From assembly GCA_001931875.2 (NCBI GenBank), contig MSJH02000818.1, forward strand, positions 434,001 through 498,000: 64,000 nucleotides of DNA, written 5' to 3'. The position numbers were made by a program, and so were the translations under genes. This DNA comes from Byssochlamys sp. IMV 00236 (lineage: Eukaryota > Ascomycota > Eurotiomycetes > Eurotiales > Thermoascaceae). The stretch's first letter is position 1. Every line of letters starts with the position of its first letter. The notes under the pieces were generated by a model, which made no database searches, was not told where the DNA came from, and saw only the letters and a program-made list of their open reading frames with translations. Positions 44,971 through 58,412 of this stretch are shown in pieces.

Positions 44971-47581
44971 CCTGAGATTTTCGCAGTCGAGAATGGTCGC
45001 CAAAAAAGACAGGCACTAAGGAACAGAGGTATTGTCCGGTTGAACTCTTTATCAACGCTGGACAGGACGAGCGGGCGACACCATCATCACTGGACTGAAC
45101 AACGCAGAGTTGAGTTGACTACGAAGTACTGTCTGGCAATGTGGGCGATTGAGCGATAATAATATCTGTATCACTAGCAATCACGGCAACCGAACGGGGA
45201 ACATCGGGGTCTTCTCGAAGCCCATCGGCCACCGACTCAGGAGGCAATGTCGCGTTGTCATTCGGAGACTTTTGGGGCCAAGAGATCGCCGGGCCTGTGA
45301 AGAACGGCGAGGGCAACGAAAAGGATATGGCTGTCTATTCGGCAGTCCTGCTGGAGCCCGGTCCCGCCTTCTCCCGCGCTCGTTTTAACGATGCTTATAA
45401 GTGAAGTGATGGATGATGCTCGGAGGGGGGCATCCTAGTTACAGGCTTTGCCGAGAAACGCTGAACTCGCTGTTAACCCAGCTTACTCCGCTTACAGGAC
45501 CAATCCTGGCCACTCGACATGGTATACTGCGATGATATAACGTCTAAGGGTGCCGCGGACACGTGCAGTATGATGCGTCCAGCTGCGGAAAAGATCGTTT
45601 CGAAGGGTTCCCGATCAGTGCAGTTGCTGTTCTTGCTCAGGGTTTCAGGGATAGAGAGATAAAGGGAAGCTGCCCTCGTTTTCAGATGTTACATATCTAT
45701 CACCAGTGTTCAAAGAGCTTTTCTTGTCTTGTCGACGCATGGCTCAGCGGTTCGATGTCTCATCCATGATCCTGCATGCTGCCCTGCGAACCCCCGACTA
45801 GACTAGGATTGCAAGATGCACGAGATCATAAGGACGAATGAACCGTGGAGCAAGCGTGGGGCCGCGATGAGACCGAGGTCTTCCCGTCGAGAGAAGAAGA
45901 ATAATGAAAGTGGTGTTCGTGAAGAACTCCTCGATGGCTGGCTGGCTGAAGGATCGTGAGGACCGGTGGATCCACGATCCTCCTTAGCTTCATCCTTAAG
46001 CTTTGGCTGGAAACAGGCGATGGATGAAGATCACTTGCTCTTGGCGGCGAGCACCGGCGAACTGACTCGATGCAGGCTTGCCCGGCAGTTTCTACTTAGA
46101 TAGGGATGAGGCAGTCAGCAATCAGAAATCATCCTACGGTCGAAGCGATGTCCGCTCACAAGACATGATGGTTGGCTTCAGGGACGAGGACCGGCTGCAG
46201 AAACGCATCCGAGATCTTCACGGCCTCGCTGGTCTGTCGATGGCCCAATCAGGACATCGGGGGACCAGAGCTTTCCCAGTCATCCTTTCGTCCTTCGTTG
46301 GAGTGGAAGCATGGTCCTTTGTACTGCAAGGTAAATAGATAGCAGCATTCTGAGCAAAAAAATTCCTTTGATGGATGAGCAGATCTGGCCGTCCAGACCG
46401 AGCAGAAGATATCAATCAGCTCGCGTCGCGATGCCAGCTGCTATATGACTGTGCATTGCATGCCGTGGAAACACGAAGAACAAACCGCAAGGGATGGAAG
46501 AGGATTGACAGGTACATACAGCGCGAAGTTGCATTCCAGTCATGTAGATATGGTACTCCAGGGCCAGTACTTCGGAACCTATACCATATATACGGTCGCG
46601 CGGGCCGTCCGTCGGCAGGGTGCGATATCCATGTGTGGAATGGAAGATCGTCAGGTACCGATGAGGCCTCATATCCCATCTCTGTCTGCAGAACGCGGAA
46701 GTCTTCTTACTCGTAGGAAACCATGATTCGCAATACCCATGCTTGTTTTTGTATTTTTCTATCTGTCTGTCGAAGTACTAGTACTCTCGTACATGAACAA
46801 TCTTCACCTTCCACCTTGCTTTTCCATTCTGGGTTTGCTTCCTCAGTCCATCCCACACCGGACAGCAACAGTTTTCATCTCTCCCCCTTTGGTCACACAG
46901 GTGCAATGTAATGCCTACAGGCTAATAGACGGATGCTTTTTTGTTTTTCGGCGTCCGTGCGCTTTTCTCAATCTGTTCCACTCCCCCTTTTTTCAATTTG
47001 GCCTCCACGAGGCCGGTAATGCAAATGGTATCTTGCAGAGAGGGGGTACAACAAAAGTAGACAAGGCCGGACTTTAGGCACACAGGAGTGTACATGGACG
47101 CGCTCGCACAAAAACTGCTCAAGAACAAAGATATTTTTTAAAAAGAATAATTGTAGACACGAAGAATTGATTTCAAACTCGAAAAGACTCGCGCTTGCAA
47201 TGCCAGTGATAGAACAGACACAGGAGTGAGGAGTAAAAAAAGAAACAGCAAAAGACGGGGAACAAAACATAATGAAAGGGGTATGTAAAAACGGGATATG
47301 CGAGATTCGACCAGAAGATTCTAGGTCACAGATTTTGGACCAGAGGTCGTTTCGATGATAGACAGGTATTTCAGGTTGGATAACTATGGCACAGAGGCTA
47401 TGCACAAAAAAATGGCACACCCAGATATCATGGATTAGAAGAATAGCAAGGGACACATAGATCCTCTAAGTATGAACGCTGCGGGTCAGCGAATCAGGCT
47501 GGCCCACAAGATTAATACGCAGTTTTAATACGCTCGGGATTTCCAACGTTCCACCGCATATCCTGATGTCGAAGCTTCTGC
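44971..47581. other. Spacer, no supported gene (2.6 kb)
   Basis: Upstream flank of the LaeA-like gene 2 and 3' flank of the cyclin gene. The cyclin side (46720-47500) is T-rich on the plus strand. Open frames of up to about 160 codons have no recognisable motif. Confidence 0.55.
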
Positions 47582-48902
47582 TTAGAAGGCAGAGCTAAAT
47601 CCCACCTGAGGCTGTTGAGGGTACGCCTGCTGCCCATAAGAACGCGCAGCTTGATATTCGTGTGAATTCGAGTATTGGACGGTCGGGGGCGGGGTGGGAG
47701 AGGGAGGACAGGGGTTAGCTACCCCCTTCGCTTGGGCGTTGGTAAATGCCTCATTCTCAGGCGTGATTGGCGGGGTGAGGTATCCATTAGGCATGTTTCC
47801 AGAATACTGCTGCTTCTGAGGAGTGGCCAAACCAATCTCTCCGTTGTAAGGCTTCGAGTTCTCTGGGACTTCAGAAGGCGGCGAAGGTGGAGTGTACGAA
47901 CTGGCAATCGAGGCCTGGCGGGCGAGGAATTGCTCGAGAAGCTTCGAGACGCGGGAGTAATGGGCAGAAGAGTACTTCCGGGCCAACACCTGTGACGGTT
48001 GATGCAACTGCTGAGACAATCCAACCAAGGTCATCGAATCGTAGTTCGCAGCCCATTCGGTGTGACGAGGTTGAGGCCGATTCAGGATGCAGCGAGAGAG
48101 AGCCAAGGCTGCCCGGGAAAGGTCAGCCGAAGGCTTGGACACGAACTCCCGGTGGAAGAGGGAAATCTCGAGGATGTACAGTGCAAGATGCTCTACTTCC
48201 GGGTCGTAGGGGGTATCGATGACGGCGATCTGAAGAAAGCTGTCGACAGTCGGGTGTCCAATGGTCCATCCCAGCGTCTGCAGAACGTGCCACTCCATCT
48301 GGATGAACATGTCGTCATCGTACAGAGAGCAGCACATCGACTTCAGCTCCTTGATTGTGGGAACACGGTCCTTCTTGTCTCCGTACTTGGCGGCGATGAG
48401 GAGTGCTGCACAGCCAACGAGCTGGTAATGTCTCTTGTACACAACACGCTTCGAGCAGTATCTGTCGAGGAGGTTGATGGTCAGGAAGAGAGTGGCCGGC
48501 AAGAGCTGGAATGCGGTGTGCGCTTCGATCAAGAAGTCAAGCAGATACGGGCGCATGAACCACTGGATCTCCGTTTGAATGTCAATCGAGTCGACATCGG
48601 GAAGCGTAGCCGTCTGGAAGAAATAGGGGTTAGCCAATGTGACACCAACACGGACTCACTTCCAAGATCACATATGAAGGGAAACTAACATCCATCTCAA
48701 GCATGTGGCTCAGGATATCATCCTGGTACTCCTCGCTAGCCTGTCTCGACAGCTCGTCTGCCATGGCGTATTGACGTTCCCGAGCAATGAGCTTTGCGTG
48801 TTCCTTGGGATCCATGTGAGGAGCAGGGAAATCTTCGTATGTTTCCACGAAGAAGCTATCGCACGGTTGATATTTGTGAGCGTGACGTTGTTGATAAGCC
48901 AT
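47582..48902 (-). CDS. G1/S-specific cyclin (Cln/Puc1 type)
   Basis: Exons 48902-48690 and 48613-47582 encode 414 residues, with a 76-bp intron. The cyclin box begins around residue 80 with Ile-Gln-Trp-Phe-Met-Arg-Pro-Tyr-Leu-Leu-Asp-Phe-Leu-Ile-Glu-Ala-His, the Met-Arg-x-x-Leu pattern that contacts the cyclin-dependent kinase. It continues with Asn-Leu-Leu-Asp-Arg-Tyr and Ala-Ala-Lys-Tyr-Gly-Asp-Lys-Lys. A second cyclin fold follows to about residue 290. The last 110 residues are Pro/Ser/Gln-rich with several Ser-Pro and Thr-Pro sites and PEST-like content, as expected for an unstable G1 cyclin regulated by phosphorylation. There is no destruction box typical of B-type cyclins. It probably drives Start with Cdc28/NimX. 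Confidence 0.88.
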
Positions 48903-51688
48903 GCTTGCAATATCCTCCGATAAGTTATCCGGTTGTCGAAGATTAATGGTAGATTCGGTGTCGAGATTCCGAAATGAGAGGACCTGAAACACCAAGGTGT
49001 ATCTATCAGGAAACGACGGAATTAAGAGAATGACAGTCGTCGAATTAAAATGCAAATAAGGATTGGAATTAGTTGGAAAACAATATTAATGAGAGGTCAG
49101 TGTCGACAATAGTCCGCACACTGCAGTCGAAGGTGGCCAGGACCCAGATATAAGTCTGCTTGGCCTAAGCTAGAACGTGCGAGGATCTCATTAGCAGGTG
49201 GTATTTAGAAGCTAAGGATTAGATTTCGGGAATACAGGGGACATGTATGAAGGGAACAGCCAGGCTAAAAAGCAAGTGAAGCGAGGTAGAAGGAGGTCTC
49301 CTTGACGAGTGGTACTAACCCAGAATAAAGGCCTTCAGGCAGAGGGCACGTTGCAACCCTTACCGTGACGGCGAGTCTGGCATCTAGGCTGGGACAGGAC
49401 GCAGGAATGAACCTGAGGAACTGGCTGTAGGATACCGGTCAAGAGATGAAGCACGAGTCAACGCCTCCACCCCTTCGATCCGATAACTTAGGCGTGCAGG
49501 CCTGTATGTGCCGCGGAATGTGGGGAACACCAGCGGGACAGGGACAACCCTATCTAGGGGCAGATTGTCAGGGGAGGTATTATGCACGCGAAGAATGATC
49601 AAGACGTACACTTTTGAAGACTCACGTCGTTCAATTATCTGGTACAGACCTGAGATAGGTACGTCCAGAGAGCTGTTCAACGGCTGAAAAAATGGTCCAC
49701 AAGGGAAAAAACGATGCGGATTTTTACAGGTCGAGAAACTTTCTGCAGGAGACGAGTGCGTTAGCTTATTCTCTCGGCATGTACTGCGCTCTAAGAAGTC
49801 TGTCGAAGATATTGTCCGAGTGGAAGGAGAGCGCGTTGTGCACCGAGGTATGTGAGGACTGAGACTCTCATTCCCAGAAGATAGCCGACCGAACGAATGC
49901 CCACACACCACCCCTATCGTGTCGCGACCTCCTTTATGTTAACCTCACGGCTGGCCTTTGGCTATGCCTGAAGTTAACGGTACGTCGACTACTCGACGTT
50001 TCTTCCCAACACGCTACCTTACACGGGTCTCGCAGTGGCACACCCGTGTACTTCCCTCTCCAAGGAATGAGATGCCCTCCAGCGCGGTCCCAATTCTCAT
50101 GCACCGTTATCTTTACCAAATCCTCGACGTACAAGACTTCCTTAGACTGATATCAAAGCTGACGAAGCTCGATTTAATGAAGCTCTGGGGCTCCGCAGCC
50201 CAGAGGATGATGAACCGATGATGGACAAGGCTCATGACCACGGGTGAAAAATTATCTCCGATTCCAGATTATATATTCCAGGCGGACGCAGTGAAGCATT
50301 TCGAAGCTCGATCGGTGGGTATGCCATGATATCTCGCGAGATTGAACTCGGAGCGGGGGGGTATAAAATTGCAGACATAAGGGAAAAAAAGAGGGCACCC
50401 TTACCTCTCAAAAGACACAACACCGAATCATATACACAGAAAATCGAAAAAGGCCAGGAAAAAGCAGCCAAAGAAGAATTCCTTCTTTTCTGTTCCTGTG
50501 TATTTCGCTCGTCTAACCGGCAGGAGCTGTATACAAGGAAGACTACCGTCGATCGTTACGGAACGCGATGGCACCGTTGACTCGAGGGTAGAGGAAGGAA
50601 TCGAAACTGGAGACTCGACGAGAGCTTCACAGGCGTCGAAGAGGGGGGAACGTCGGAGCAGAACTGACGGACACGGCTCGACTGGAGAACTGATGCAGCA
50701 GGCAGGATGCGGTGTCAACCGGATGGTCCAGTCGACAGATCACAGCCAATGGATCAGTCTCAGATCTCTCCAAGATTTTGGCGGAAGGAAGAGAGGAGGA
50801 GAGAACAAGAGGCGGAGATGAAGGAGGAGAGGGAGAGAAAGGTGAGGAGGGAGTTTCTCTCTCCAGGCGGGTGTAGAGGAGAGAAGGAGAAGAGATCAAG
50901 AGAACCGAGACGAGAGGTTGAGGTCCCTGGACCTTCTCTGTTCGAGCGTTCGCTGCCCGCGCCGTATGGTAAGACGTGACGGTGTCAGGGTGTATGGGTA
51001 TCGGATTACGGGTACGGCAAGAGGCTCACCGCCGTCCGTACGGTTCCGTCTCGTTTCGTCTCGTCCCGGACCAGTACCAGACCACCAGCGCTGCTTGGCT
51101 GGTTTTGGTCTCCATCAGCCTAGGATGGGAGAGCGATTGGCTGCCGCTGGAGAGCCGCCGTCTCGGGGGGCTTTCTGCGCCGGCGTATGGAAACCAACGT
51201 CAGTGAGCAGGTATTATTATTATTGTATACAATAATACATACGGGGGGGTTTCGTACGCCCGTACAGTTGGACGCAAGACCACCGCCTGGCTCGACCGCG
51301 CCTGTGTACGGCGTAATAGTTCTACACTATCTACGCGCGGGTATCCCAGCGAGTGGCTCCATGAAGCTGCGACCGGATGCTGCTTGATTACTCGCGCAGG
51401 ACGTTGAACTCAGTAGTAAAGTCAGAACCTGGCAGGGTCTGCCTCATGGGGCCTGAACGCGGAGCGACTGCCAGCACGGTAAGTGCTCGACACCGCCCCA
51501 GTTTTGGCGGTCGCAAAAAAAAAGAAGCCTGAGCCTTTCAGGAGAGAGAGACCCTCTTTCGAGCATATCATGCATTCACTGTCGCTGCTACTTCGTCCCC
51601 CCACAAGCGGCTGCTCATCATCATCCTGATGCGCGACCCCTGGGCGGAGAATAAAAGAGCGTTTCCAGGGTGCGGATGTATGTAATTA

Positions 51689-51710
51689 ATTATTATTATT
51701 ATTATTATTT
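51689..51710. repeat. ATT trinucleotide repeat
   Basis: About seven tandem TTA/ATT units in non-coding DNA. Confidence 0.85.
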
Positions 51711-54700
51711 CAGGGTCAAGCGCACCGGTACCGTAGACAAGTCGTTTTCTCCACGATTTCCGGACCTTCGTAAGAATCGGCTTGGAGCCTCCTGAAAAAC
51801 TCTCTAAACCTCCACGGTTCAGCGCGCGACGAGTATCTAATTAGTAGTAGTAGTACCAAGACGCTTGCTCAGTACAACTTAGTGGGGGATGATCCCCGTC
51901 GCAGAAGAGAGAGAGAACCGGTCAGCCAGTGGCCGCTAATCGCATCACCCCCCATCCGGCTCAAAAGCCAGTTCGCCTAGAACAGTAATATTAATCTCTC
52001 CCAAGCTGCGTCAGATTGATACCGGACGCCTGCTCTTCTGCAGCCTCCGATACTGCTGTTGATGCCATGCAGCCTCTGCGCCGCCGCTAATATTCTGTGG
52101 TATCGTACGCGCTCTCGCGCGACTTGCAAAGGAATCCTGATCACTTAACCCGCAGAACCGGGACGGTTGGGGTTCCTCAGCCCTTCCACATGTTGGATGA
52201 GCCGCTCTGTAACCCCATCTTAACTCCATTTGGCAGAAATGAAAATACGCTCGCGTCCCAGGCTCTACCACCGCGTCTGGCGAAACGACACGCCCGTGAG
52301 TCCATAAACCAGGTTTACCCTGAACACTTGGATAGCCCATCACGTCTCATTCCTGCAGTAGTTCCAGGCTGCAGCCGTGAGTGGAACTACTCTACACTGG
52401 CGCATCACCGGTTCTTTTGATATGGGGTTTCCGCTTTCATTTTTATCTAGTTAGTTATCCACTATTATCAAGAGTCGCGGTGATAGGAATGTCTTCCCGG
52501 TTGATGCGGGGTGCGCCTCGACAGGTATCATCGAACGAACTTCGTCGAGGAAACAGAATCAAGACATCAAAGACGGTATTTGGCCATCGCTAAGATCTTC
52601 CTTTGACCCTTACATCAGTCGCTTCGTAAGGTGACATGTTGTCTATCCGGTAGCGCGGTTCTACAAAGAATGCCTTTTTTTATCGTCAAATGCATGATAA
52701 TCCTCAAAGGGTCTAGATCCACAGACAATTACTCGCTGGTCTAGAAGAAGATCGGACGGCGTTGCATGTAAACAGAGCCCTACAGAACGGAGTCCCTTCT
52801 CTTATTCGTGCTATGAGTAGATGTGGAAACAGCGGTCAAGTGGTCATCTTTACCGACAATAGAGCTGGTTCTCTGATTCGACCAGCCATTTCATATATGG
52901 CACTTCATTCTAACGATGCTGCCATGTATGTACTACTATATCCTAAGCAGTGGACTCTGCAACTGTTTCGCTGTAGGAACCCGGAACCCTTACTTCTTCA
53001 GCATGCATTGTGTTGGTTGAAGTTCTGTGCCACATTGAAGAAGTGACATAGATTATTACGGAGAGCTTTGGAAGATGATTAAGAAAGTTCCGGGTGAATG
53101 GCACTTTCTAAATTATCAGTTTGTGGTTGTTGTGTTGTGTCTATTCGGCTCCTTTATTTGCTTGTGTCAATTCGTCGCCATAATTCAGACAAAGGACACG
53201 CAAGAACCCGAACATGCCACAAGAGATTTTCCATCTCGTGTTCACAGCGTAGTTATTGTAGCCGAGGTCCCTACACTATTGCAGTATGTACTGTACTGTA
53301 GATTGATATACTTTGCTGGGACGAAGCAAGGGATGCCGGGGAAGCGGTTCAACCGGCGCGATACGGAAACCCTCTTTCTCTTTTTTGAGATAATCATCAC
53401 TGTCAAACCACCGTTATCTGTCACCTGCCTGTCGGAGTGTATAATAGATTGCAACAGAGTTCAGGTCCTTTGTTTACTCTAGAGAGCAAAAACCCATTAT
53501 TTGCAGCTAACTCTTTGGTCAGGATGTCCCATGATCTGGTTGATCCGCGGCAGATGGAATCCCCTTGGCCATTTAGCCGCCGGACAGCCCCGGCTCCAAC
53601 TGGTTGGATCCCGCCGCATGGCCTGCACCGGGCCACAGCCGGGCTTAACTAAAATTACGGTACTGGGGGTGCAATCCTATCCGTCTGCTCCAAGCTGCGG
53701 CTGCTGCTGCTCCCTTGCAACTGCACAGCCGCTTTATCTAGAATCCATCCAGCCATGAGGTATGTAGTTATTCCTACATGTGAGATTATATTTCCCTTGC
53801 AATCATGAACGATCCTTCTTGCTGTAGGGCCGTAGGGCCCAACACCAGCCGCCAGCCTCACGTCAGATCCTTGTTCCTGGGTCTAGAGCTCTCCTAAGCT
53901 AACGATATCAGGAGATGGAACACGATTAGGATACGGTGGCTTTCCTGTACATGTTGGTTCCCGTAGTAGAAACATGTTAGCAGCGGTCGTAATCTGCTTA
54001 AAGCGACGGTTGCTAACGCCATTCCCCAGCATTGACGATAATCTCGAGTCTTCCAGAACTATGGCAGCACTGCAGCAGTACGGAGTACTCTCGTAGCAAA
54101 ATTCTTGATGAGCGCGTGTCTGATCACTAAGTCCAACAGCTGCTGCCTGCTCTCAATTCTGCTTTGACTTATTTACCCCTGTTTATGATGATTATTTCTT
54201 GCTGTAGATCGCTTCCGGTGTTTCGAGGCATAGATAGCTGCTTCGGCTTAGGTACGGTACGGGAAAGTTTACTTACGACGGCGAGGCGCCCCTTTTCCCT
54301 CGACCCTTCGCGGTAAGCGCAGATCGTTTGAATAATGATAATGATAATAATACTCAACCGGCATTATCTATATTTATTTATTAGAATGATTATGATCAAA
54401 CCATTGTTCCAACTTCGCCCCAATTTCCACAGATGGGGGAGGAAACAGAAGTGGCAGATGATGGGTAGTCTAGTCTGCAATATGATCGCAGTGATAAAGA
54501 CATGGATTATACTTAGCCACCTGACATGTCCCATCCGCCGTCGTTCCGTCCTGTCTTTTCGACAAATGATTGGATAGGATTCGTCGAAACATATGCAGGG
54601 CAATAGGGGACACAACGACATGTTGCAGCGTACCTAGCCTCAAGCAGTAGTGGAGTTTACTTTGGGCTTTTGCCCTTCGCGGCATCACTCCCGGAAGCTT

Positions 54701-57700
54701 GCATGGTTCATGTAAGGATCATCCTTCCAGAAGGACATGATAATAATAAGAATTCTAATCCGCTGTGCCACACCAGATGTCCTTTCTTTACTCAGCTACT
54801 ACTTACTCGTCTGAAACGTGCGCATGAAAGCAAAACCTCTTGGTAATCCAACCTACCGGACCCTGACGGGATGTCAGCGACTTAACAAGGAACACTAGAC
54901 TAGTATCAAGTCTATCAAGTGCCACAAAACAGTTTTGGGCACTTACAACACGACCGTGATTCTATATCTACCTTTTGAAAAAGAAGACAGGTAGTTTTAC
55001 ACGAAAGCGTTTCAATGCATTTGATATCACTATATTACGTGGCGTTCGTCCCGTCTCCAGCCATCCGACCGGAAGGTATATTATGTACTGTACAACGTTA
55101 AGCATAGTTGACAGTAAAACTCGCTATTAACATTACCAGATGAATCAAATAATGAAATTGCCAGTTGCAACATATCATCCTCCAGTCCATGCGTTCGATC
55201 CTTAGGTCAGGGGTTAAGTATGTCTTACTGCGCGAGTCCGCGTGCATGGCTCTCTATATATAGCATATGCATGGACTATGGTACTTATGTTTACATCACT
55301 GAAATCGCTTTCTGGAGTATTATTACGGAGTACTAAACGGTTCTCTTTCCGCCGCTCTCTCCTTACCGCGAAGCTGCAAGATGCACCTGCATATCCGGTT
55401 CCTTGCACAAGTGTCGTTACGAAGTCAATGCTCTGCAGTCTACCCGAAGCAACAACGCGTTTTACATCATGGACCCGTTAAATCATAAGTACGTACAGTA
55501 TTTAGATACAGAACTGAGACAATAATACGTCGTTATCAAAGCAAGGGGAGATGCACAACGAAGACGATAGCCTTTTCCTCTGTTTTTTCCACGAGGATTC
55601 TGGAACCCTGCTTACTCGGGGTTTCTGTGGTTAGTTGACTGCTCCGTAATTAACTTAAACTGGTGAGGTGTGTGCAACGTGGAGAACGAGCCAGTACAGT
55701 AGTGCTCTAGTATCATTAGTTGAAGTGGTCTTTCCTTTACCAAGCATTCGTTGTCGGTGTGTCACGTCCGTGTGGAGACGACCCTCCTATTTCCGAGTTG
55801 CGTGTAAGTAAAAAAAGGACGACTAACTATTCCTGTACCAGGAGTAATAGGATACAGTATAAAGATTTTTATGCCCATCATAGTTATATAATATAACACA
55901 TGGAGATTTTCGGGTTCTTGGATCCCGGTCTTGAGCTTTCTAGATTTTTCTTCCTCGGGGCGTCGCTTAACCACCAGGAAATCATCTACTTTTTCTTGGG
56001 GCGACGGTTTTCTATACAATTACACGGGCGAATGATCCAAAAAGGTCAAGGGCAGTTGAAAGCGGAACAAAATAATAGATGTCAGAAATCCACAGCGGAG
56101 CGAGCAGCACGATGAGAGGCGAGAAGAGCGGGAGAAAATTTTTGTCTCGTCTCTCAACGGACCTCTGCCATGCGAGAGATTGTAAAATGCAGAAAAGAAC
56201 AATGGTCCGCTCCCCACAACGAAACAGCGGTTTGACATCAGGGCCCGGCCCGCCGAGGAAAACCTCGAAACAAAAAAGGAACAGATCGAAAGAAAAAGAA
56301 GAAAAAATCACTTCGATTTTTTTGTTTCCTCCGCCACCCCACTGCGATTATTTCCCAGTTCCGATCCACTACTGGGCAGGGCAAATCTGGAGGCTAGGTA
56401 AATCGCCGGACGGAGCGGGTTGGGGACCAAGTGGACGTAAGGCAGTTTTGATCATGTCATAGCGGACAGTCTGGAAGGGCGGAAAGGGCAATGAGAGGAA
56501 CGCTGGCGGAGGCATTCTCTGGCAAAAATCTGTTAGGCGCGGTGAAGAAAACGGTGAAAAAGACTGGTAGACTACGCGCGCGTTCGCATAGGCGTCGAAT
56601 TTACTGTACAAACAGTCCACTCGTTATATATAAGACACGATACACCGAGTACCTGCATCGAATCTCCACATTCGGAAATCAGTCGGGTGACAAAGGCAGT
56701 TTGAACTGGTAAGTCGCGGGTAACGCCTCGTGTTTCTCTTTGTTTTCGTCCTACGGAGCTCCGCTTAAGAAAAAAATTTTTTTTTTATCTTCCTTAAGCA
56801 AGCTACGAGTGTAGGTCGTGTACGAGGAGATGTCTAATTCTTTCCCCTCGCGCCAACAGGACAATGAGAATTCGTCTTCTTGATGTGCTACTGGTGGCTT
56901 AGTCTGGCTGAGCTATGATCCTTGATCGTTTATATATGTGGCTGAAAGAGAAAACATAATAGGCAGATGCCAGGTCTTTAAGTCTCTAGGAGAAAAGTGG
57001 AATTTATACAAAGTAGCTGATGGAATAAAGATTGATATAACATGAACAACCATTTCATCCTACAGAATCTACTGCTGCAAGAGAGCTAGCAAAAGAGCGG
57101 CATGGCGTTTGCCTGTATACTCGAAAGCGATGCAGGTTCGACGAATCAGAACGCCACAATTCCGACTGCAGCATAGGCGATGAGTTCCCTTGCACGATAG
57201 ATGGCAATATGCCTCTTTTGGGAAAACCCGCGTCTTGCCTTCGTCTGGGCTCAACTAACGTCTCAAGCGCTCTTCGCCGTTCGCTTGTGTTCTGTTTACG
57301 TTCTTGATCGTTCCAAGGCGCGCTTTCGACTGGCTCAGAGCCTCCCAGCCGGCCTTACCGTGTAAAGGGTCACAGACCAAGTGGTAATGGCCGTATGTAT
57401 CCTATACAGAGGCTTACAGTATTGTAACATCAGAGGTGTAAGAAACGTACAGCACACTCGACAAGTATTCTATACAGTACAGACCGTCCCGGATACTACG
57501 CTGGATAGAGTTGACCGTAGGCAGACGAGGCGGATACTACTATCGTCAGAGACTCCACAAACCCCAAAAGGATTAATATGGGTTCATATGGGTATCTTAC
57601 CGTAGAAGGCCACGGAAGAGCCGATTAAAAAGGAGCATGCCGTCATCTGGCAGCTGTGCCAATGCCTTCTCTCCTGCATAATTGACCTCCTCTCAAACTA

Positions 57701-58058
57701 CGGTACACATGCGGTCTGTGATCAGGATATTCGAGGACGACGGGCTTGATTTTCCTTTCAATAGTTTTCACTCTCGTTCGTTCGCGTCAATTCTTGCTCC
57801 TGGACGCTTCAACACGGCTCAGTTGCGGCCAGTTTGCCCGGAGCTTTACGTTACAAGTGTTGGTTAGGCATCCCACGAGAATACCAGGGGTTTCTACCAG
57901 ATTTGCCCCCCCGGGCAAGCGAACAAACAGCATGGCGCACGCGAAGGCAACACAAAGCACCATTGAAGGCGTGTCGACACAGCTCCATTGGCTTTGTCCC
58001 GCTGATTTGATGTTGTTGACCGTACTCTCTATCTAAACATCGCGTTTATATTTATTTA

Positions 58059-58412
58059 TTGTCGATCAGGCGCGTTGTGATTCTCGTCTTTTTGGTCCCA
58101 GAGTTCCTGGCCCCCCCGGAAAGGATTGCGACTCCTGAACCCACTTCGCTGGACGGTCAAACAGGTAAAGAAGCTTCAGCCGCGTCCCGGCACGCGATCA
58201 TTTCGGAGTCACACCGAGTGCGGAAACTGCAACAGATTCTCGTCATCTTGAAGGAAAATAGTAGCGTTATCATTATCGATGGATTGAGCTGCAACTTCGG
58301 CCTTCTGAATCATGCTCAGCGTAGTACAAAACTTGAATGCCGTTGGTTTGCGTCTCACATCCCCGGGATGGGTCCTTCGAGACTTCAATGCCCTCTGGTT
58401 CTTGAAAGTTGA
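58059..58412 (+). pseudogene. Possible sirtuin-like gene relic
   Basis: An open stretch of 117 codons. Its middle reads as a charged linker, then Arg-Val-Arg-Lys-Leu-Gln-Gln-Ile-Leu, then a hydrophobic strand and Gly-Leu-Ser-Cys-Asn-Phe-Gly. This resembles the entry helix and NAD-binding strand of fungal sirtuins, where an Ala-Gly-Ala-Gly-Ile-Ser-x-x-x-Gly loop is expected, but the glycine loop is broken. No downstream sirtuin core (catalytic His, zinc Cys pairs) can be followed. It is a weak pattern-based call: either a decayed fragment or chance. Confidence 0.25.

Noticed and set aside
49384..49911. A 175-codon Ser/Thr-rich open frame upstream of the cyclin
   Set aside because: No motif or splice partner; more likely cyclin promoter or leader.
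52011..52420. Overlapping 107-110-codon frames on both strands
   Set aside because: Both lack family features, and mutual overlap suggests chance open frames in GC-richer DNA.
57069..57254. A short Cys-rich minus-strand frame resembling a zinc-binding or effector peptide
   Set aside because: No ATG start, no signal peptide, and the Cys spacing matches no pattern I know.
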